A DNA stretch of 64,000 nucleotides from JAJCYL01 sp963664285 (GCA_963664285.2 CAXXNX010000075.1:1-64000); one strand, 5' to 3'. Numbered from the stretch's first letter, positions 10,011 through 19,842 are shown. The notes: generated by a model not told the origin, from the letters alone. Numbers and translations: made by a program.

Positions 10011-10303
10011 CAATAGAGCTTTGACTGAAAATTGAAGAATTCTAACAAAAAAACGCTCTAATGTCCTTTGAAATCCAGAAACCTGGTTGATCTTCAAATT
10101 AATACATACACTCCAATCAAAAATAGTTAGCAACCCATTATTAATCCCAAAATTGGTGGCCTATGAATAATGCGGGTTAACGGATCAAGCCTATCATCTG
10201 TATGAGCTATTTAAACAAAATGCTGTTATAATTATAACTTAGCTGCAATTATCTACTTGAAAGGAGATTAATTTGAAGTATCTTGAGTAAAACAGAAAAT
10301 TCT

Positions 10304-11335
10304 ATGTGGAATAAATTGTTGAGCATTCTTTTTGTGGCTATTGTAAGTTGTGGTGAGCCGAAGAAAGAAAAAAAAGAAAGCGATCAGGGATCGGGGATCG
10401 AAATAAAGACCATAGGCAATATTCAGAGGTTGGATTCCCGAATAGATAATATAATCTCTAAGGATGCCCAAATTGAGTTTTTAGCAGAAGGATTTGATTG
10501 GACAGAAGGGCCTTTGTGGGTTGAACAAGGTGGGTATCTACTTTTTTCAGATATCCCTCCCAATCGCGTGTATAAATGGAAAGAAGGAGAGGGTATCACA
10601 TTATACTTAGAACCTTCAGGATACACTGGTGACGAACCAAGAGGTGGAGAGCCGGGTGCAAACGGGTTGTTATTGAATAGTGAAGGTCAGTTGGTTCTTT
10701 GTCACCACGGGGACCGAAGATTGGCTATCATGGATGCTCCATTGGAAGATCCAAAATCCGAATTTGCGACTATCGTTGATAGCTACCAGGGCATGCGTTT
10801 CAATAGTCCCAATGATGCGACTTTTCACAGCAATGGGGAATTGTATTTTACGGACCCTCCATATGGGCTTTTACAAAGAATGGAAGATCCCAATAAAGAG
10901 ATTCCTTTTCAGGGGGTTTATAGATTGCAAAAGAATGGTCAGGTCGAATTATTAACAGATGAATTATCTCGTCCAAATGGAATTGCTTTTGCCCCGGATG
11001 AAAAAACTTTATATGTAGCAAATTCTGATCCCAATAAAGCTATTTGGATGGCCTATGATGTTATAGAAGATGGATCGATTTCTAATGGACGTGTATTTTT
11101 TGATGCTACAGATTCGGTACAGGATAATAAAGGGTTGCCAGATGGTTTAAAGGTTAATAGTAATGGGACCATTTTTGCAACGGGACCAGGTGGGGTTTAT
11201 ATTTTTACCCCAGAGGCTAAACTTTTAGGATTAATTGAGACAGGAGAAGCCACCTCTAATTGTGCGTTGGATGCTCAGCAAAAAACGCTTTACATTACGG
11301 CAGATATGTATTTGCTTAGAGTAAAGTTGGAATAG
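10304..11335 (+). CDS. SMP-30/gluconolactonase-like lipoprotein
   Basis: A 343-residue protein from the ATG at 10304, chosen because it opens a lipoprotein signal (SILFVAIVSCGEPKK, lipid-modified Cys in VSC); an in-frame start 21 bp upstream would spoil the signal. The rest is a six-bladed propeller of the SMP-30/gluconolaconase/LRE type: EGPLW (metal-binding Glu), NGL, FNSPNDATFH and RPNGIAF carry the acidic and Asn ligands. It likely hydrolyses sugar lactones in the periplasm. It precedes a Gfo/Idh/MocA oxidoreductase by 144 bp, a pairing that fits sugar oxidation to a lactone and then its opening. IS1595/IS1380 DNA ends 59 bp upstream and may have replaced its promoter. Confidence 0.88.
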   Translation: MWNKLLSILFVAIVSCGEPKKEKKESDQGSGIEIKTIGNIQRLDSRIDNIISKDAQIEFLAEGFDWTEGPLWVEQGGYLLFSDIPPNRVYKWKEGEGITLYLEPSGYTGDEPRGGEPGANGLLLNSEGQLVLCHHGDRRLAIMDAPLEDPKSEFATIVDSYQGMRFNSPNDATFHSNGELYFTDPPYGLLQRMEDPNKEIPFQGVYRLQKNGQVELLTDELSRPNGIAFAPDEKTLYVANSDPNKAIWMAYDVIEDGSISNGRVFFDATDSVQDNKGLPDGLKVNSNGTIFATGPGGVYIFTPEAKLLGLIETGEATSNCALDAQQKTLYITADMYLLRVKLE

Positions 11336-11479
11336 GATGGGCATAAGGGAAATAAACTCACTACTAACTCAATTCAGTCTGCTGAATCGCAAGGGGAAGT
11401 TTATTTTAAAGTTGATAAAATCCATATCCCTTTCAAAGAATGATATTGATACTAGATTAGAAACCTTAATTGGCTAAAA

Positions 11480-12820
11480 ATGAAAAGAAGGAATTTTGTA
11501 AAAAGGACATCAACATTGGTCGCCACTGGCGCATTAGCTCCCACAATAATTAAGGCCACTGGGTCAAGGATTTTGCCATTAGATAAGTTACAAATTGGGG
11601 TTATTGGCTGCAATGGAATGGGTTGGTCAGATACCAATTCCATGTTGAAGATGGAGGATGTTGACTTGATTGGTATATGTGATGTAGATCAAAGTGTTAT
11701 AAAAGGTAGATTGGCAGACTATGCCAAGTTGAGAAAGAATAAGCCTAAGACATATGGCGACTACAGGGAATTACTAAAAGACACGCGTATTGATGCAGTT
11801 ATAATTGGCACACCTGACCATTGGCACTGTAAACAGATGGTGGACGCTGTGGCTGCCGGAAAACATGTTTATGTTGAGAAACCAATTGCTAATACCATTG
11901 AGGAAGCTAACATCATGGTGGAAGCCGCAAAAAAATATGGCAAGGTTGTTCAGACCGGACAATGGCAGCGCAGCGGTCCTCATTATCAACAAGCTATGGA
12001 TTTACTGTGGTCCGGAAAGTTGGGTCAGATAAGGTTGGTAAAAGTATGGGCCTATCAGGGTTGGATGAAGCCAGTTCCGGTGCTGCCAGATTCGGATCCA
12101 CCAGAAGGAGTAGACTATGCCACATGGTTGGGGCCAGCTCCTAAACGACCATTTAATCCAAACAGATTCCACTTTAATTTTCGATGGTTTTGGGATTATG
12201 CCGGTGGCCTCATGACCGATTGGGGAGTACATGAGATTGATATCGCATTGTGGGGTATGAAAACCCTTGCTCCGCAATCGGTAATAGCCTCAGGTGGAAA
12301 GTTCGCTTATCCTGATGATGCTTCGGAAACGCCGGACACATTACAGACTGTTTTTCAGTATGATGGTTTCAATATGCTATGGGAACATGCTACAGGAATT
12401 GATTTTGGTCCTTATAATAAGAGAGAAGGCATTTCATTTATAGGTAACAATGGCACACTAGTGGTTAACCGGGATGGTTATGAAGTTCTAGTCGAGCGAA
12501 TACCTGTAAATTATTCTGAATATTCCGGTAATAGAATGGAGCCGATTGAAGCGGTTATGAGACCGGAGGGTGTTAATTACCTGGACCTTCATACCAAAAA
12601 TTTTGCTGAAGCAATAAAGGCCAATGATCCAACGATATTGAATACTCCAATTGATAAAGGTAGCATTGCGGCAATTAACGCACAGACGGGAAATATTGCA
12701 TACAAAACCGGAAGAAAAGTGAATTGGGATCAGACTAAAAGACAATTCAAGAAAGATGAGGAGGCCAATAAATTGACAAAAGCGAAATATAATAATGGAT
12801 GGGAGGTGCCAAAGGTTTAG
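11480..12820 (+). CDS. Gfo/Idh/MocA-family oxidoreductase, Tat-exported
   Basis: A 446-residue NAD(P)-dependent dehydrogenase. The N-terminus MKRRNFVKRTSTLVATGALA is a twin-arginine-type signal (KRRNFVK), so the protein is probably exported folded with its cofactor. A Rossmann fold follows (GVIGCNGMG, about residues 39-47), then the family signature EKPIANT near residue 133 and the C-terminal alpha/beta substrate domain with DWGVHEIDIALWG. Such Bacteroidota proteins act on sugars or sugar derivatives; the substrate is not determinable. Co-directional with the upstream lactonase-like lipoprotein. Confidence 0.93.
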   Translation: MKRRNFVKRTSTLVATGALAPTIIKATGSRILPLDKLQIGVIGCNGMGWSDTNSMLKMEDVDLIGICDVDQSVIKGRLADYAKLRKNKPKTYGDYRELLKDTRIDAVIIGTPDHWHCKQMVDAVAAGKHVYVEKPIANTIEEANIMVEAAKKYGKVVQTGQWQRSGPHYQQAMDLLWSGKLGQIRLVKVWAYQGWMKPVPVLPDSDPPEGVDYATWLGPAPKRPFNPNRFHFNFRWFWDYAGGLMTDWGVHEIDIALWGMKTLAPQSVIASGGKFAYPDDASETPDTLQTVFQYDGFNMLWEHATGIDFGPYNKREGISFIGNNGTLVVNRDGYEVLVERIPVNYSEYSGNRMEPIEAVMRPEGVNYLDLHTKNFAEAIKANDPTILNTPIDKGSIAAINAQTGNIAYKTGRKVNWDQTKRQFKKDEEANKLTKAKYNNGWEVPKV

Positions 12821-12855
12821 GTGTCATGAAATCAAGCTGCTTCAAATGCTCTTTA

Positions 12856-12945
12856 TTGTCATTTCGAGTGAAAGGAGAAATCTTTCCCAGCTCATAATCA
12901 AAATACGATCTTGCTAAAAATTTCTCCCTATGGTCGAAATGACAA
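12856..12945. repeat. Palindromic intergenic repeat, family B
   Basis: About 90 bp bounded by TTGTCATTTCGA and its exact complement TCGAAATGACAA, with further inner matches (GGAGAAATCTTTCCC against AAATTTCTCCC). It would form a long hairpin after the oxidoreductase gene and could act as its terminator. This type of repeat is common between genes in Bacteroidota genomes. Confidence 0.75.
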
Positions 12946-12993
12946 CTTTTCACGTAACATGTCAAATGGACTACTTGTGATCTTAATTCTTTG

Positions 12994-13125
12994 TTAATTC
13001 ACCCTCTTTCGCTCTTCCTTCGATCCTGAATTAATATTCACCGACTTCAACTTTTTGTTACCAAAGCTCCTGGTATAAGTAATGTTGACCGAGCGTGCAT
13101 TAAAATCATATTTGCTTTGTGTGGG
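12994..13125 (-). pseudogene. C-terminal remnant of an outer-membrane beta-barrel protein
   Basis: The minus strand encodes about 43 residues ending in a stop at 12994, containing YDFNARSVNITYTRSFG and a basic, Glu/Arg-rich tail. This is the usual last strand of the OMP beta-barrel family 3 (TonB-receptor-like) proteins. Nothing upstream in frame continues it beyond about 13135, where the DNA switches to the propeller gene, so it marks a deletion or rearrangement junction. Confidence 0.55.
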
Positions 13126-14261
13126 GCTGGAGGAAACCAATACTGTTATTGGTATGACTATATTTTAGAGATATCCACCACTGCTTCAATTGATAGTGGT
13201 TTTGGCACGGCCCGTTTATACAAAGGAGGTATAGCTATTTATATTTATGACGGAAATAAATGGGAACAAGTATTTAATGAGGACATGGACGTACAAGCTC
13301 CTCATGTAAAAACAATGTTTGAAACAACCAAAGGCGATGTTTGGATTGCTATGGCTCCTAGAAAGGGACAGACAGGGGCACTGGTGGATGCAGGTGCTTT
13401 AATTAATTATAAGAATGGAAAATGGATCAATGTTAATAAAGATTTGCCTTGTTCTGGATGTAAATTTGTCAAAGGGATTTTTGAGGATGGCAATGGTAGA
13501 GTATGGTTTTGGAGCAGAAAAGATTTATTCTTCTATGAGAATAACACATTTCGGTTGGCCAAAGATGATGGTTTTGATTTGGATAACAGCTTTAACATAA
13601 ATAGTGGAGGACAAGATAAAACCATAATACCTTTTAAGGATAGTCAAAAAAAATTATGGATTGGGTCCAAATTTCGTATAAATAAGTTTGACGGTAAAGA
13701 GTGGAGAAATTTTGGTAAAAAAAACAAGGCCTTAAAAGAATGGAAATTCCCATAAAATTCCATGAAATGTCAAATGGACAAATTGTTCTTATTTCAATGG
13801 CGGGGATACATAAATATAGCGGAAATGATGATTGGGATTTCATAGAATATGAAGAAGGCCTAGGGAAGTTGCGTTTTCACTCTGCTTTCGATTTAGAAGG
13901 TTCACTTTATATATCAATGGGTAAAAACTTTGGGAAGCTAAGTGGAAGTTCCTGGAATCAAGAAAAACTAGAGATTAGGGGTAGATTTATAATTGATGAA
14001 CTAGCGATATGGGCTTCAACTAATGATGGTTTGATAATGAATGATGGGGGCAAGTGGACTATAAAAGGCGCAATTCCCAATGTATTTGAAACTATCCAAG
14101 ATAATAAAGGGGCAATTTGGGCTCTTTCTAAGAAAGATGGAGTAGGGAGATATTATCAAGGGAATTGGACAATTTTCTCCGAAAAAAACAAACTGCCATT
14201 TGATGATGCACAACAAGTTTCAGGCAATAACTTCCACCTATTCAATCCAGATAGTAGTTGA
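13117..14261 (+). pseudogene. Two-component-type beta-propeller sensor fragment, frameshifted
   Basis: Two overlapping frames (to 13755 and from 13740) together encode blades of a propeller with repeats such as GDVWIAMAP, GRVWFWSRK, KKLWIGSKF and GAIWALSKK, the Reg_prop pattern of periplasmic ligand-binding domains of hybrid sensor kinases. Frame changes near 13740. No signal peptide, Y_Y_Y domain or kinase is present, and the reading stops just before the phage-like island, so both ends are missing. No function is expected. Confidence 0.6.
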
Positions 14262-14323
14262 AAAAGATGAAGAATAGCCTCCTTAATTGAGATGTTGGTA
14301 CCTCAGTTTGTTCCTAAAAAATA

Positions 14324-14356
14324 AAATAGGCTCACACGTATTGTATAAGCCTATTT
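14324..14356. terminator. Stem-loop between propeller fragment and integrase
   Basis: AAATAGGCT at 14324-14332 pairs with AGCCTATTT at 14348-14356 around a 15-base loop. A-rich before and T-rich after, so it could terminate in both directions; its role is inferred only from shape and place. Confidence 0.4.
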
Positions 14357-14491
14357 ATGCAGAGGAGGAGGCTATTGTACCTATACACTTCCGAATACTA
14401 ACAACCCCTTTAAAATACCTATTTAATGCGTTTAAACAGCTATCAATGATGCTTGATAGTTTACTGAGATGTATGTAAATTTACAAATGCT

Positions 14492-14512
14492 GTACCCCAT
14501 GTCGTACCCCAT
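14492..14512 (+). repeat. Paired GTACCCCAT repeats upstream of the integrase
   Basis: GTACCCCAT occurs at 14492-14500 and 14504-14512, a 12-bp period. Short phased repeats beside a tyrosine integrase can be arm-type binding sites or part of the attachment region. I found no matching copy at the far end of the island. Confidence 0.35.
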
Positions 14513-14529
14513 TCAAAACACATAACTCT

Positions 14530-15787
14530 ATGGCAACCGTAAAATACCAACTCAAAAGGCCCAAAGCTAACAAAAAAACCCGTGTTGAAGTTGTTTTGAT
14601 TGATGGGCGAGATTGCTATATGCGCATACCTACCAATATCAGCGTCAACCCGGATCACTGGAAGAAAACCAGGGAGGGACTTCATTTTGTACATAGTGCC
14701 GATCCTGAGTGTATTGCTCATAATAATTTCTTAAAAGGCAAAAAAGGTGAGATGGGATTCAAGGAGAAAGTCTTTGACATATACATGCAAGCCAAAAAAG
14801 AGGGGATTAAACTTGAAAGAAAGGATCTAGTGGAAAGACTTTCCCCAAAGCAAGTTGAGAGCTTCACTATGTGGCAACTATGGGAAAAGTTTTTGGAAAG
14901 CAAAAAAGGAATATTTAAACATCATTCATTTGTCAAGTTTGGGAGCCTAAAAGGACACCTGGAGGAATTTGAAAAAAAACATACTCTTTTCAATCTTGAC
15001 ACTATAGACGAAAGTACGATGGAGGATTTGCAGAGCTTCATGTACAATCAAAGAAATCTTAACACACAATCTACTTCAAAGTATTTAGGGATATTTAAGA
15101 TATTCCTCAACTGGAGTGTAAAGAGAAAACATACCGCCAATACCGACTTTAGAAACTTCACTGCAACTACACAGCCCGATACCTTGAAGGTGATAATGAC
15201 TAATGATGATCTACAAATGATTAGATCGGTAGAAATAGACAGGGACTATCTAAAAAATGTTAGATCACTGTTTCTCTTGGCATGCTTAACAGGGCTTCGC
15301 TACAGTGACTTCTCACGGATAAATAAACAGCATCTAAAGAAGGATTCTGAGGGCTATACATTGAGTATTAGGCAACAAAAGACTGAGGAATATATTGAAA
15401 GCGCCATTAACACCTGAAGCCGCTGATATATGCCTTAAATTGATTGACGGAAGTGTTCATCATATCAGCAATCAAAAGATGAATACCTATGTCAAGGAGC
15501 TATGCGAAAAGGCAGAGATTAAAGAGCCATTTGAGAAGCACATTTACAAAGGTCGAGACAAAACAGTATTGGTAGTTCCGAAATATGAATTGATTTCAAC
15601 CCATACAGGCCGGAGAACTTTTGCAACTAATTTATTAAGTAGGGGTGTTCCAGCAGAAGTAGTAATGAACTTCACAGGCCACCGTGATTATAAGAGCTTT
15701 TCAAAATACGTCAATATCCCCAAGAGGACTCAAATGGAAGTCGTCAAGAAGGCATTGCTAAATACGACCCTTAAAATTTCAGCATAG
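14530..15787 (+). pseudogene. Tyrosine recombinase (integrase), frameshifted
   Basis: Together the two frames make a 418-residue phage/element integrase. The first (to 15417) has the N-terminal Arm-like domain, the SAM-like core-binding domain (about residues 105-205) and the first catalytic Arg in TGLRYSDF. The second (to 15787) has HTGRRTFA (His-x-x-Arg), TGHRDYKSFSKY and the nucleophile Tyr of SKYVNI. An extra base near 15404 breaks the frame between IE and PLTPEA, so catalytic residues are split. It begins the phage-like island and reads into it. Either the island can no longer excise, or the indel is a sequencing error. Confidence 0.85.
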
Positions 15788-15794
15788 CGTCTCT

Positions 15795-16631
15795 ATGAAC
15801 TTATTCCCAGATGATTTTATGGAGGAATTTAGCCGGGAGGAAGAGTCAGCGAGGTCTGAGTATGATAAGTTGAACATTAAAAAAATAATCAGAGAGGCAT
15901 TCAGTGATGCTGGCGAAAACTTAGACTCTAAAGTCCAGGAAAAATTAGATGAACGAATGAGGGATATTGAGACTACGTCCTTTTACATTAATAGAGATAA
16001 AGAAATGAGGAAGTTCTTCTCAGAATTGGAAGAGGATTTCAATACAGATAATGCATATAAAAAGTTATTGAAAGAATCCACAAACGACAAAGACAACGAA
16101 TTAAATGGAGATCTATTCGTTGAAAATTTCAAGAAATATATCGACTCGGAAGGTTCTTTTAACCGACGATTGGAACTCCTTAAGAATTTGAAGTTAATAT
16201 TGGAGAGAGAAATGGTTAGTCATAATCTGTTTTGTTTTATCCATGATCTGGAGAAACAAAATATAGAAAAGAAAAGAGGGTCAAAAAAGAAAAGAGAGTT
16301 AAAGAAGTCCTTTAGTGATTTTATCAAAGATGAATACCATAATTTCTTACCTGATATTCGATCTTCTTATATGCAATCAAAGCCAAAAAATAAGGTTCTC
16401 ATGCTGTTTGCAATGAACGATCTAAAAATGCTGAAGTATAATTTCTTGAAATACTCAAATAGAACTGAATTTCATAAGGCAGTTGTTAAATTTTTTGAAG
16501 ATCAAAAAGAAGTAGGCGTACGTAACGGGTTCTGGGAGACGGCCGATAGGCTTCGAGATTTGAACGACTATAAAACGATAAGTGATAAAGAGTTTCACAA
16601 ACAGCAAATCTTAAAAATTACTACTCCTTGA
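15795..16631 (+). CDS. Hypothetical protein of the phage-like island
   Basis: A 278-residue, very charged, Lys/Glu-rich protein with no signal peptide or membrane segment. Predicted largely helical; no motif I recognise. It follows the integrase by 7 bp and is likely co-transcribed with it. Confidence 0.75.
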   Translation: MNLFPDDFMEEFSREEESARSEYDKLNIKKIIREAFSDAGENLDSKVQEKLDERMRDIETTSFYINRDKEMRKFFSELEEDFNTDNAYKKLLKESTNDKDNELNGDLFVENFKKYIDSEGSFNRRLELLKNLKLILEREMVSHNLFCFIHDLEKQNIEKKRGSKKKRELKKSFSDFIKDEYHNFLPDIRSSYMQSKPKNKVLMLFAMNDLKMLKYNFLKYSNRTEFHKAVVKFFEDQKEVGVRNGFWETADRLRDLNDYKTISDKEFHKQQILKITTP

Positions 16632-16708
16632 AAGTCTCAAGGAGCTTTCATTTCTGACAATTTTCTGACAGTAAGAATTGTAAGCTATACCGTCGCCAAC
16701 TTTGGCGC

Positions 16709-16990
16709 ATGCAAACGGTAATAAACCCCTTTGAATTAATAAATCAACGGTTTGATGAGATCGAATCTTTGATTCAGGAAATCAGAACTGAACGAGTTAG
16801 AAGGCTTCCCCTCAATAATCCACACCAGAGACTTACAAGGCTCGACGTTCGCCAGGAGTACAAACTCAGCTATGCAACGATCCATAAATTAATGAGGCTG
16901 GGGGATCTGCCCTACGAAAAATTGGGACGGAAAACTCTATTCAGACGAGAAGACTTGGAGGCCTGCTTCGTCAAAAACAAAAAATCCTAA
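16709..16990 (+). CDS. Helix-turn-helix (excisionase-type) DNA-binding protein
   Basis: A 93-residue protein. An N-terminal coiled-coil-like stretch (NQRFDEIESLIQEIRTERV) is followed by a winged HTH of the excisionase/MerR-like type: LTRLDVRQEYKLSYATIHKL with the wing GRKTLFRREDLEA. This is the typical small protein next to Bacteroidota integrases and usually directs excision or regulates the element. Confidence 0.85.
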   Translation: MQTVINPFELINQRFDEIESLIQEIRTERVRRLPLNNPHQRLTRLDVRQEYKLSYATIHKLMRLGDLPYEKLGRKTLFRREDLEACFVKNKKS

Positions 16991-16993
16991 GTC

Positions 16994-17155
16994 ATGGAAA
17001 AACACCAAAAGATCAGGGATTTTATCTCGGCTGATAAGATTAATTCAGCGTTGCCCAAAAAACGTCTTATGATCTACCATCCAGATGGGTCAAATGAGGA
17101 GATGTCTGCTATCAATAATTTCAAGGATAGAATCCCAAACCCAAAACAACGATGA
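16994..17155 (+). CDS. Small hypothetical protein upstream of the replication gene
   Basis: A 53-residue ORF that starts 3 bp after the HTH gene and overlaps the next gene by ATGA, so translational coupling on both sides supports it. Sequence is basic and includes PKKRLMIYHPDGS. No known domain. Confidence 0.6.
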   Translation: MEKHQKIRDFISADKINSALPKKRLMIYHPDGSNEEMSAINNFKDRIPNPKQR

Positions 17156-17189
17156 GCGGGTGGATTAAATTATATCGGAAATTCCTTAA

Positions 17190-18810
17190 CCCGCATTATT
17201 CATAGGCCACCAATTTTGGGATTAATAATGGGTTGCTAACTATTTTTGATTGGAGTGTATGTATTAATTTGAAGATCAACCAGGTTTCTGGATTTCAAAG
17301 GACATTAGAGCGTTTTTTTGTTAGAATTTTTCAATTTTCAGTCAAAGCTCTATTGTGTTCTTATGGAAGAACATTTTTTTGATTAAATCAAACTGTTTAA
17401 CTGATCGGTCAGTTCACCGTAAGCAAATCGCCCAGCAGGTATTGATATCTAAAGGCTCTTGAGAATTGTATTGTCAATGATCTTTTCCTTTCTTTCAGGC
17501 ACGCCCCAACCTTCATCAGGTAAAGCCGGATATTGTCCACTTGCCATCGTTTAGCAAAGTGGTGTTTTGTTTTGGCAATTAATAATTTAATCTGCCGGAA
17601 CATTTCATAACAGAGGGTAGCGATGATTAAACGCATGAAATTGGCCCAGTAGCGATGACAGGAAAGCCGGTCGGAATAAGTCATGTTTTTGAGTTCCTTT
17701 ATTCGATTTTCACTGGCATCACCTCGCTTGACATAAAAATCAAAGTAAATCTGTTGAGCGGTCATCGCTTCAAAGTTGCTCACAAAGTAACGGACATTCA
17801 TTCCTTTTCCGGTAGACTCCACTTTGGCGTACAGCTTTTCAGAACGATCCCAGCTTTTGGCCTGGTAAGTAAACGGGCCAACAAACTCTTGATGTTTGAT
17901 GATTTTTGAAGCATATTCCTTTTTTACTTCAATGATAGTCTGTTTGGTAAAAGTCTTTAAAACTTCATTACTACTAATACCTAAACAAAATTGAAGGTCA
18001 AACTGCTTAGCTATCCGATAAAAAGATGCTCCTGAAAAGCCACTATCCGCTCGAATAAGGATCTTTACTGAGGGCAGTTTTTTTCTGATTTTAATGACAA
18101 TCCTTTTCAATAAGGCCACAAACCATTTGTTGGAGTGACAATTGCCCGGACGTAGTACTGGTAAAATGACCTGACCGGTGTTCCCGTCCTTAAAGAACAA
18201 CTCATGGTACATAGTCTGTCCATAATAGCCATTATACAAACTGAGTTGTTGGGATCCATGAGTAGGGTCATCGGTACCATCTACATCAATGATGATTTGA
18301 CCAGTCTTCTCTTTCAACTCCTCTACATAACGGTCTACAAACCATTGACTCATCTGGTAGATCAGACTCCGATCGGCCTTGTTTTCAAATCGACTTAAAG
18401 TAGGCTGGGAACATAATCCGCTATCTAGTACTTTACGGATCACCGGATCCTCTCGGAGTTTTTGTTCGTCATTGCAATCCTGATAGCCCTGCATCATTAA
18501 AAACACCCGTTGGCGAAGCATTTCTTCATAAGTGTATTCGATAAAAAAGGGGTTTCGATAGTCAGGAATCAGTGCGGCGAAGCTTTTTAATAGACCAGTC
18601 TTTCTCTCTACTTTTTCACTTAACAATATCGCTCCGTCTGAGCTAATCGCTGATGCTGAAAAATCAAATTTAAAAGCTTGTTTTCCTCGATAAAATACGG
18701 TATCTTTTTCCTTATATTCAGGCATAAATTAATTGCTTATTTTGTTGTCTAACTATCTCAATATAAGCAATTTATGCCTGTTTTTTATTATCTACTATGA
18801 ATTTTTCGGG
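17190..18810 (-). mobile_element. IS1380-type element, copy 4 (intact)
   Basis: 1,621 bp, reversed, flanked by TTAA at 17186-17189 and 18811-18814, inserted at codons 12-13 of the phage replication initiator. Full inverted ends. Base G-A variant after the stop codon, as in copies 1 and 3. Confidence 0.96.
17409..18725 (-). CDS. IS1380-family transposase (copy 4)
   Basis: Intact 438-residue DDE transposase, identical in sequence to that of copy 3 by reading; D147, D227 and E339 are all present. Confidence 0.95.
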   Translation of the reverse strand: MPEYKEKDTVFYRGKQAFKFDFSASAISSDGAILLSEKVERKTGLLKSFAALIPDYRNPFFIEYTYEEMLRQRVFLMMQGYQDCNDEQKLREDPVIRKVLDSGLCSQPTLSRFENKADRSLIYQMSQWFVDRYVEELKEKTGQIIIDVDGTDDPTHGSQQLSLYNGYYGQTMYHELFFKDGNTGQVILPVLRPGNCHSNKWFVALLKRIVIKIRKKLPSVKILIRADSGFSGASFYRIAKQFDLQFCLGISSNEVLKTFTKQTIIEVKKEYASKIIKHQEFVGPFTYQAKSWDRSEKLYAKVESTGKGMNVRYFVSNFEAMTAQQIYFDFYVKRGDASENRIKELKNMTYSDRLSCHRYWANFMRLIIATLCYEMFRQIKLLIAKTKHHFAKRWQVDNIRLYLMKVGACLKERKRSLTIQFSRAFRYQYLLGDLLTVN

Positions 18811-19536
18811 TTAATTGGAGGTGGTACTCTGATCACAATACGAAAATATTGTTTCTTCATTGCTTACTTATTGCCAGTTATGAAGACAACGAATATTTAG
18901 GAGAGAAAATCAAGAGAGGTCAATTCGTATCGGGTAGGAAGAAATTAAGCAAGGAAACAGGTCTGTCAGAGCAGAACATACGCACCTCTCTTGCTCACCT
19001 AATTTCAACCAACGAGATAACCATCAAATCAAGACCAAAAAACAGCCTAATTACAGTTTTAAGCTATGATTTGTATCAATCCAGCGATGAGGGTAACCAG
19101 CGGGCAACCAGCAGAAATCAGGCATTTTCTCAAAATGGTGAAAAAATCAACCAGCAAAGTAACCAGCAAGTAACCAGCATTGAAGAAGAAAATAACCAGC
19201 ATAAAACCACTTTAAACCCTGATTTTGGTGAAAACATAAAAGGGGATAACCAGCAAGTAACCAGCAAAGTAACCAACAACCAACCAGCAAGTAACCAGCA
19301 GCTAACCACTACTAAAGAAGTTAAAGAAAGTAAGAAAGAAGAAGAAAGAACCATCCCCTCCCTTTCGACCTTCAAGGGCTACGCTTTCTCAAAAGATTCA
19401 ACGGTCGGCCCCAAGGATGTCGAATTAAAATATGAAGCGTGGAAGGAGAACGGATGGAGGGACGGGAATGATAAGAAAATTAAAAACTGGAAGAGTAAGC
19501 TATTGCATACTCTCCCTCATATGAACAGAAAAAACA

Positions 19537-19842
19537 ATGGAACAGGATTCAAAGAATCAGTACCAGGGGAATACAACGACCCCTACTACGACTGAGGAAA
19601 GTATAAAAAAGTTAGTAGGTAGATACATCCAGGTTATTGCCGAGGATCCGGTGGTCAAAGCCTTTCTGGAACGCAATGAAAGGAAGTCGAAGCAAATGGC
19701 TGCTAAGGACATGGATTTTTTTAATACCATGATGGAATTCAGTGACAAATTTGCCAGGGCCTTGATCCTGACTAACGCAAACCAGCAATTCAAACTGATG
19801 GATATCTTAAACTCATGTAAAGCGCTCGATGAAGAGCAATAG
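19537..19842 (+). CDS. Hypothetical protein of the phage-like island
   Basis: A 101-residue protein whose gene overlaps the end of the replication gene by 59 bp and the start of the helicase gene by 14 bp. Charged and helical, with RNERKSKQMAAKDMDFFNT; no domain recognised. Its place between initiator and helicase suggests a replication accessory role, but that is only context. Confidence 0.65.
   Translation: MEQDSKNQYQGNTTTPTTTEESIKKLVGRYIQVIAEDPVVKAFLERNERKSKQMAAKDMDFFNTMMEFSDKFARALILTNANQQFKLMDILNSCKALDEEQ

Larger units (their letters stand above)
8556..10176 (+). mobile_element. IS1380-type element, copy 3 (intact)
   Basis: Reference intact copy, 1,621 bp, flanked by TTAA at 8552-8555 and 10177-10180. 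Ends CCCGAAAAATTCATAG and CCCGCATTATTCATAG (inverted). One transposase gene, a hairpin over the start codon, and a hairpin plus T-run reading inward at the right end. The TTAA target and the DDE signature fit the IS1380 family, which is regarded as related to eukaryotic piggyBac. Confidence 0.96.
7901..10244 (+). mobile_element. IS1595-family element, copy A (hybrid, interrupted by IS1380)
   Basis: The left end GGCTAAGTTCTAAATAACA and the right end (reverse AGCTAAGTTATAATTATAAC) match the intact copy at 47815-48887. Inside, IS1380 copy 3 sits between two TTAA sites that in the intact copy are about 350 bp apart (48466 and 48820), so that segment is missing. The 8-bp flanks (GTAAATTT and GCAATTAT) are not a target duplication, whereas the intact copy has a perfect one. 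The two ends therefore probably come from two different IS1595 insertions. Confidence 0.85.
17152..19595 (+). pseudogene. Phage/element replication initiator, split by IS1380 copy 4
   Basis: Removing the insertion and one TTAA joins 17152-17189 to 18815-19595 in frame (272 residues). The junction reads LYRKFLNWRWYSDHNTKILF, the usual N-terminus of phage replisome-organiser proteins (a winged-helix domain continuing KRGQFVSGRKKLSKETGLS). A Gln/Asn/Thr-rich linker built on repeated ACCAGC units (about 19095-19310) leads to a C-terminal helical domain likely to contact the helicase. After the insertion only the C-terminal part can be read as one frame, and it lacks the first 35 residues or so. 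Its neighbour is the helicase it would load. Confidence 0.85.

Noticed and set aside
19095..19310. Repeated ACCAGC units, looking like a short array
   Set aside because: They lie in frame in the replication initiator and encode a Gln/Thr/Asn-rich linker; unit spacing is irregular and there are no spacers, so this is not CRISPR.
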